DNA of 8,329 nucleotides from JAGWAZ01 sp050248595 (lineage in GTDB: Bacteria > Bacteroidota > Ignavibacteria > OLB7). Each line of letters begins with the position of its first letter. Position 1 is the stretch's first letter. This document shows positions 5,322-8,329 of this stretch, one piece after another. The position numbers and the translations under genes were made by a program. The stretch is taken from contig JBFWSB010000208.1 of NCBI GenBank assembly GCA_050248595.1, forward strand, positions 1-8,329, in the 5' to 3' direction. The notes beneath the pieces are model-generated. The model was not told the origin of the DNA. It saw nothing but the letters and a program-made list of their open reading frames with translations, and did not search any database.

Positions 5322-5759
5322 TCAGTTTCTTGTCGATACCTCAGGCTTGTAGTCGGCGCGGGTAACGATTTTGGTCTTCACCGGCAGCTTGTGACTTGCA
5401 AGACGGAGTGCCTCGAGCGCAACCGCGTGCGGAACACCACTGATCTCGAAAAGAATCCGCCCCGGTTTTACAACGGCAACCCAGAATTCTGGCGATCCCT
5501 TACCTGAACCCATTCGGGTTTCTAATGGCTTTTTGGTGATCGGCTTGTCCGGGAAAACCCGGATCCAAACTTTACCGTCACGGCGCATCCGGCGCGTGAT
5601 CGCAATACGAGCAGACTCAATCTGGCGGCTGGTAATCCAAGCCGGTTCCATCGTCTTAATCGCGTGCGTTCCGTGCTCTATCTGTGACCCACGATAAGCC
5701 TTGCCTCTGCGGCGGCCTCGTTGGGTTTTGCGGTATTTAACTCGTTTAGGTAACAGCAT
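5322..5759 (-). CDS. rplP: 50S ribosomal protein L16
   Basis: L16 organises the A-tRNA side of the 50S subunit and contacts 23S helices 38 and 89. The 145-residue protein opens MLLPKRVKYRKTQRGRRRGK and contains GTHAIKTMEPAWITSRQIES (30-49), RRMRRDGKVWIRVFPDKPIT (56-75) and ETRMGSGKGSPEFWVAVVKPG (80-100), the full set of L16 signatures. Arg82 in the TRMGSGKG loop matches the E. coli arginine 81 that the oxygenase YcfD (RoxA) hydroxylates. Whether this organism modifies it cannot be seen. The start is ATG and fits the family N-terminus. An AGGG lies 13 bases upstream, too far to be a normal Shine-Dalgarno sequence. It lies 31 bases before rpmC. E. coli and many other bacteria keep the same rpsC-rplP-rpmC order. 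Confidence 0.99.
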   Translation of the reverse strand: MLLPKRVKYRKTQRGRRRGKAYRGSQIEHGTHAIKTMEPAWITSRQIESARIAITRRMRRDGKVWIRVFPDKPITKKPLETRMGSGKGSPEFWVAVVKPGRILFEISGVPHAVALEALRLASHKLPVKTKIVTRADYKPEVSTRN

Positions 5760-5801
5760 TGTCGTTTATGCCCTGATTCTCTGCAAATTCCGTTCGGATG
5801 A

Positions 5802-5817
5802 GCGAAAAGTTTTTCGC
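5802..5817 (-). promoter_or_regulatory. Perfect inverted repeat just after the rpsC stop
   Basis: A perfect 7-base inverted repeat (GCGAAAA-AC-TTTTCGC in the message) begins 2 bases after the rpsC stop codon, in the 60-base gap before rplP. As RNA it would form at least a 6-pair stem with a 4-base loop. The next bases are CUCAUCCG, not a U-run, so it is not a standard intrinsic terminator. It may protect or define a 3' end after processing, or partly attenuate transcription; this is inference. Confidence 0.4.
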
Positions 5818-5819
5818 CG

Positions 5820-6476
5820 CTACACTTTTGATGTATGTTCCTGACCGATCACCTCTCCCTTGCAAATCCAGACTTTCACCCCGATTGCTCCCTGCTTCGT
5901 GCGGGCAGTCACATGTGCGTAGTCGATGTCGGCACGAAGAGTGTGAAGTGGAACCCGCCCCTCTTTGTACTGTTCTACGCGAGACATATCAGCCCCTCCA
6001 AGTCGCCCGGAACAGCGGACGCGAATCCCCTCTGCTCCCATTCTCATCGTTGAACTGACGGCTTGCTTCATCGCCCGACGGAAGGAGACACGTCCCTCAA
6101 GCTGCTGTGCGATATTCTCAGCCACCAGATAGGCATCCAGTTCAGGACGCTTCACTTCGTGGATCAGGATTTTGACATCCTTCACATCCTTGCTAACGAT
6201 CTGGCGAATCTCCTCTTCCAACTGGGCAATCTCTTTACCCGAGCGGCCGATGACAACACCGGGACGTGATGTGTGAATCGTCAATCGCATCTGCTTCGCG
6301 GTCCGGTCGATAACTAAGCGGCTGACGCCAGCCCGCTGAAGACGATTGCGGATGTATTGCCGAACGACAAGATCTTCGTACAGCTTGCCTGAGAAGTTGT
6401 TCTCGTCAAACCAGTTGGCATCCCACGAACGGATAATGCCAAGTCTCAGCCCTATCGGATTAGTCTTCTGTCCCAA
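5820..6476 (-). CDS. rpsC: 30S ribosomal protein S3 (TTG start)
   Basis: S3 lies at the mRNA entry channel of the 30S subunit and, with S4 and S5, gives the ribosome its mRNA helicase activity. The 218-residue protein begins MGQKTNPIGLRLG, the usual S3 N-terminus, which fixes the start. The start codon is TTG, preceded by a good Shine-Dalgarno GAGGAT ending 4 bases away (6481-6486). The KH domain carries its GXXG loop as GRSG at 77-80 in RPGVVIGRSGKEI. The C-terminal domain has FRRAMKQAV (132-140), where Arg133, Arg134 and Lys137 correspond to the E. coli helicase residues Arg131, Arg132 and Lys135, then SGRLGGADMSR and EGRVPLHTLRADIDY. It is slightly shorter than the 233-residue E. coli protein. 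A perfect inverted repeat lies 2 bases past the TAG stop. Confidence 0.99.
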   Translation of the reverse strand: MGQKTNPIGLRLGIIRSWDANWFDENNFSGKLYEDLVVRQYIRNRLQRAGVSRLVIDRTAKQMRLTIHTSRPGVVIGRSGKEIAQLEEEIRQIVSKDVKDVKILIHEVKRPELDAYLVAENIAQQLEGRVSFRRAMKQAVSSTMRMGAEGIRVRCSGRLGGADMSRVEQYKEGRVPLHTLRADIDYAHVTARTKQGAIGVKVWICKGEVIGQEHTSKV

Positions 6477-6502
6477 GTGAATCCTCGTTCAATCTTGTTC
6501 TT

Positions 6503-6865
6503 TTATCGCGCCCCGACAACGATTGTCAGCTTGCACATACGCTTGCGAATTCGATATGCACGCCCTTGCGGAGCGGGCAACATTCTTTTCATAACAGGGC
6601 CTTGGTCAACAAAAATCAATTTGACAAAGACATTCCCCGTATCTGAATCGACCTTTCCAGGGTTGTCGCTCTGCTCATCAATATTGATCAGGTTGCTGAC
6701 AGCCGAGTACAAGGTCTGCGAAACCTGCCGCGCAGCCTTATTTGGCGTGTAGCGCAGGATTGCCAACGCTTCGTTGACATTTTTACCCCGTACCAGATCG
6801 GCGACCAATCGCATTTTGCGGGGTGACGATCTGATGTTTTTACGAATAGCCCGTGCTTCCAACAT
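6503..6865 (-). CDS. rplV: 50S ribosomal protein L22
   Basis: L22 binds 23S rRNA, and its long beta-hairpin lines the nascent-peptide tunnel, where mutations give macrolide resistance. The 120-residue protein shows the N-terminal SPRKMRLVADLVRGK at 14-28, the helical AARQVSQTLYSAVSNL at 44-59, and the tunnel hairpin in IFVDQGPVMKRM followed by PAPQGRAYRIRKR (about 84-109). It ends with LTIVVGAR. The hairpin has no obvious deletion or insertion of the kind linked to erythromycin resistance. Between the helix and the hairpin lies a polar segment (INIDEQSDNPGKVDSDTGN, 60-78) several residues longer than in E. coli. The start is ATG preceded by AAAAGAAATC, only weakly Shine-Dalgarno-like. It lies 26 bases upstream of rpsC. 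Confidence 0.99.
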   Translation of the reverse strand: MLEARAIRKNIRSSPRKMRLVADLVRGKNVNEALAILRYTPNKAARQVSQTLYSAVSNLINIDEQSDNPGKVDSDTGNVFVKLIFVDQGPVMKRMLPAPQGRAYRIRKRMCKLTIVVGAR

Positions 6866-6883
6866 GATTTCTTTTCGATTATC

Positions 6884-6910
6884 AGTGGCGCATCCCCCGT
6901 GGGAGGCACT
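6884..6910 (-). promoter_or_regulatory. Imperfect hairpin in the rpsS-rplV gap
   Basis: Within the 96-base gap between rpsS and rplV, an outer stem AGTG/CACT and an inner stem (CxTCCC against GGGAxG, one mismatch) can form around a 4-base loop, with a 3-base bulge. It ends 18 bases before the rplV start. It has no trailing U-run, so a terminator is unlikely. It could mark an RNA processing or translational control site, but that is inference from weak complementarity. Confidence 0.25.
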
Positions 6911-6961
6911 CTCTGTGATATTCTATCCTGACTACTTTTTCGATACCCGACAACTGACCCC

Positions 6962-7234
6962 TTACTTCTTCTTCTTATCGGCCGCATGACCACGGTAGGT
7001 TCGCGTTAGTGCAAACTCACCCAGCTTGTGACCAACCATATTCTCGGTCACGTAGACCGGAAGGAACTTGTTGCCGTTGTGGACGGCGAAGGTAAAGCCG
7101 ACAAAATCTGGAGAGATTGTCGAGGCTCTCGCCCATGTCTTGATGACCTTTTTTTCGTTGCGACTCTTCATCTGCTCGACTTTCTCGATGAGATGAATGT
7201 CAACGTAAGGTCCTTTTTTCAGCGAACGTGCCAT
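6962..7234 (-). CDS. rpsS: 30S ribosomal protein S19
   Basis: S19 sits in the head of the 30S subunit, pairs with S13 and contacts the A-site region and the 50S bridge. The 90-residue length is normal. The N-terminal MARSLKKGPYVD, the central KTWARAST at 32-39 with ISPDFVG at 40-46, then AVHNGNKF at 50-57 and the conserved VTENMVGHKLGEF at 62-74 are all present, followed by TRTYRGH and a basic DKKKK tail. The wording of the central segment is close to that of Bacteroidota and Chlorobiota. The start is ATG preceded by GATTGAATT, with no recognisable Shine-Dalgarno sequence, so initiation may rely on an unstructured AT-rich leader or on reinitiation after rplB. The distance to rplV is 96 bases, the second-longest gap here. 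Confidence 0.99.
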   Translation of the reverse strand: MARSLKKGPYVDIHLIEKVEQMKSRNEKKVIKTWARASTISPDFVGFTFAVHNGNKFLPVYVTENMVGHKLGEFALTRTYRGHAADKKKK

Positions 7235-7272
7235 AATTCAATCGAATATCTATCAGGCAAAATCTTTCTTAC

Positions 7273-8112
7273 TTATTTCTTCTTCCGACCGCGAACGATA
7301 TACTTGCTGCTCGCCTTACTCTTATCGCGTGTCTTCGCTCCCTTAGCATACTTGCCCCAAGGAGAACGTGGATGCTGACGACCACCACCCGACTTAGAAC
7401 GACCTTCACCACCACCGTTCGGGTGATCAACAGGGTTCATCGCCATACCGCGGGTCTGAGGACGAATTCCGTACCAGCGCATCCGTCCGGCTTTACCGTA
7501 GGAGATGTTCAGGTGATCGGAGTTGCTCAGTGTTCCGATGGTGCAATAACAGGTGCTGTGAATCATACGCATCTCACCTGAAGGGAGGCGGAGCGTGGTA
7601 AAGTTTCCTTCGCGAGCTACAACCTGAGCGGCTGCCCCTGCTGAGCGACCAAGCTGCCCTCCTTTTCCTGGGCGAAGCTCAATGTTGTGGACGAACGTAC
7701 CGAGAGGAATAATCCGGAGCGGTCCGGCGTTTCCATCCTTGAACTCAATGTCCTCACCAGCGCGAACAACATCACCTACTTTCAGCTTCTCCGGTGCGAG
7801 GATGTAGCAAAGATCACCGTCGGGATATTCTACCAGACAAATGCGAGTCGACCGATTCGGATCATACTCAATTGTCATTACCGTGCCATCCATTCCCCGC
7901 TTCTCACGCTTGAAGTCAATCATGCGATAGCGGCGCTTGTGGCCTCCACCCCGGTGGCGTGAGGTAATTCGCCCGGTGTTGTTTCGACCCCCTGACTTCT
8001 TCAGGGGAGCCAACAACGACTTCTCGGGAGTACTCGTCGTAATCTCCTCGAATGTCGAGGTTGAATAGTAGCGGCGAGCGCTTGTGGTCGGTTTGCTGTT
8101 ACGTATACCCAT
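7273..8112 (-). CDS. rplB: 50S ribosomal protein L2
   Basis: L2 is a primary 23S rRNA-binding protein near the peptidyl-transferase centre and is needed for subunit association. The 279 residues are full length (E. coli has 273). Visible landmarks are SGGRNN at 40-45, GGGHKR at 55-60, EYDPNRS at 82-88, the PGKGGQL loop at 148-154 and the C-terminal signature VDHPNGGGEGR at 228-238. His230, equivalent to the E. coli histidine usually numbered 229 and implicated in peptidyl transfer, is kept. The second histidine of the E. coli HPH motif is Asn232 here. The N-terminal FEEIT and PEKSLL segments resemble Bacteroidota and Chlorobiota L2. The start is ATG preceded by TATAGAGAA, which is purine-rich but not a clear Shine-Dalgarno sequence. 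The gene ends in RGRKKK, 38 bases before rpsS. The identity is not in doubt. Confidence 0.99.
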   Translation of the reverse strand: MGIRNSKPTTSARRYYSTSTFEEITTSTPEKSLLAPLKKSGGRNNTGRITSRHRGGGHKRRYRMIDFKREKRGMDGTVMTIEYDPNRSTRICLVEYPDGDLCYILAPEKLKVGDVVRAGEDIEFKDGNAGPLRIIPLGTFVHNIELRPGKGGQLGRSAGAAAQVVAREGNFTTLRLPSGEMRMIHSTCYCTIGTLSNSDHLNISYGKAGRMRWYGIRPQTRGMAMNPVDHPNGGGEGRSKSGGGRQHPRSPWGKYAKGAKTRDKSKASSKYIVRGRKKK

Positions 8113-8131
8113 TTCTCTATACTATTTGCGA

Positions 8132-8162
8132 GGGTTTCTCTACCCGGAACCGGGGATTCCCC
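8132..8162 (-). promoter_or_regulatory. Three overlapping inverted repeats between rplW and rplB
   Basis: The 55-base gap holds three short stems in series: GGGG/CCCC around a 3-base loop (8152-8162), CCCGG/CCGGG (8143-8154) and GGGT/ACCC around a 6-base loop (8132-8145). The middle stem shares arms with both outer ones, so it excludes them, while the two outer stems can form together. They lie 19-50 bases before the rplB start. No U-run follows, so this is not a standard terminator. Any regulatory role is inference; the complementarity itself is plain in the sequence. Confidence 0.4.
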
Positions 8163-8167
8163 TTCAA

Positions 8168-8329
8168 TTAGTCCTGACTTGTGTCCTCAAGATCTCCCAA
8201 CAAATCAATCGTCTGCCCCTGTGCGAGAGTAACAATTGCCTTCTTACGTCGAATCGTCTTCCCAGAAATAACCCCTCTTCCTGTCCAGCGAGTCCGGCTT
8301 GTCGGTCGCTGACTGATCGTGTGGACGTT
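8168..8329 (-). CDS. rplW: 50S ribosomal protein L23, C-terminal part (gene runs off the window)
   Basis: This is the last 53 codons of an open frame that enters from the high-coordinate edge and ends at TAA (8168-8170). The translation contains TGRGVISGKTIRRKKAIVTL and then QTIDLL, which matches the end of bacterial L23, where a lysine-rich loop is followed by the final strand AIVTL and a short acidic tail. L23 binds 23S rRNA domain III at the polypeptide exit and is the docking site for trigger factor and SRP. Those surfaces lie mostly in the missing N-terminal half. The position directly before rplB is the standard gene order. The tail after the last strand (GDLEDTSQD) is longer and more acidic than in the L23 proteins I remember, but still modest. 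The start lies outside the window. Identification rests on a short segment plus gene order. Confidence 0.9.
   Translation of the reverse strand, partial: NVHTISQRPTSRTRWTGRGVISGKTIRRKKAIVTLAQGQTIDLLGDLEDTSQD

Noticed and set aside
5022..5507. Plus-strand open frame of 161 codons across rpmC and rplP
   Set aside because: It crosses two well-supported genes on the opposite strand and the gap between them, and its translation resembles no protein I know.
5802..5817. Intrinsic terminator after rpsC
   Set aside because: The inverted repeat is real, but no U-run follows in the message, and the operon continues without change of strand or order.
1..8329. A novel defence, mobile or biosynthetic system hidden in the block
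   Set aside because: Every substantial minus-strand frame is a recognised ribosomal protein in the standard order, gaps are at most 108 bases, and nothing resembles a transposase, integrase, toxin, repeat array or other accessory gene.

Overview
The window is one uninterrupted stretch of the conserved bacterial S10/spc ribosomal-protein gene cluster. All genes are on the minus strand, so transcription runs from high to low coordinates. In transcription order it holds the 3' end of rplW (L23), then rplB (L2), rpsS (S19), rplV (L22), rpsC (S3), rplP (L16), rpmC (L29), rpsQ (S17), rplN (L14), rplX (L24), rplE (L5), rpsN (S14), rpsH (S8), rplF (L6), rplR (L18), rpsE (S5), rpmD (L30) and rplO (L15). 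It stops a few bases after a Shine-Dalgarno-like sequence that probably serves secY, the usual next gene. Every gene is intact and I see no frameshift, inserted element, tRNA, CRISPR array or phage gene.

The organism looks like a member of the Bacteroidota-Chlorobiota (FCB) group with moderate G+C. This is inferred from remembered family sequences, not a search. The supporting signs are the L2 N-terminal segment with FEEIT and PEKSLL, an S14 of 89 residues without zinc cysteines carrying DYEGLQKLPRNSAPVRL, and an S19 with WARAST-ISPDFVG and AVHNGNKF. Many genes also lack a clear Shine-Dalgarno sequence, which fits this group.

Layout: the S10-type part (rplW to rpsQ) covers about 8329-4626 and the spc-type part (rplN to rplO) about 4557-46. 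Packing is loose for such a cluster. Gaps run from 22 to 108 bases, with one exception: the rplN stop and rplX start overlap in TAATG. No non-coding stretch exceeds 108 bases. Several gaps hold inverted repeats that could fold in the mRNA. The best is a bulged hairpin with a GNRA-type loop between rplX and rplE, the interval where S8 represses the spc operon in Escherichia coli. I see no convincing promoter or intrinsic terminator, so the block is probably read as part of a longer polycistronic message that starts outside the window.

Together the products build the decoding-side body and head of the 30S subunit (S3, S5, S8, S14, S17, S19) and much of the 50S core, central protuberance and tunnel exit (L2, L5, L6, L14, L15, L16, L18, L22, L23, L24, L29, L30). 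The most unusual coding feature is S17, which carries an acidic, alanine-rich N-terminal extension of about 50 residues. No new biological system is evident. This is a core housekeeping locus with a few details worth checking.
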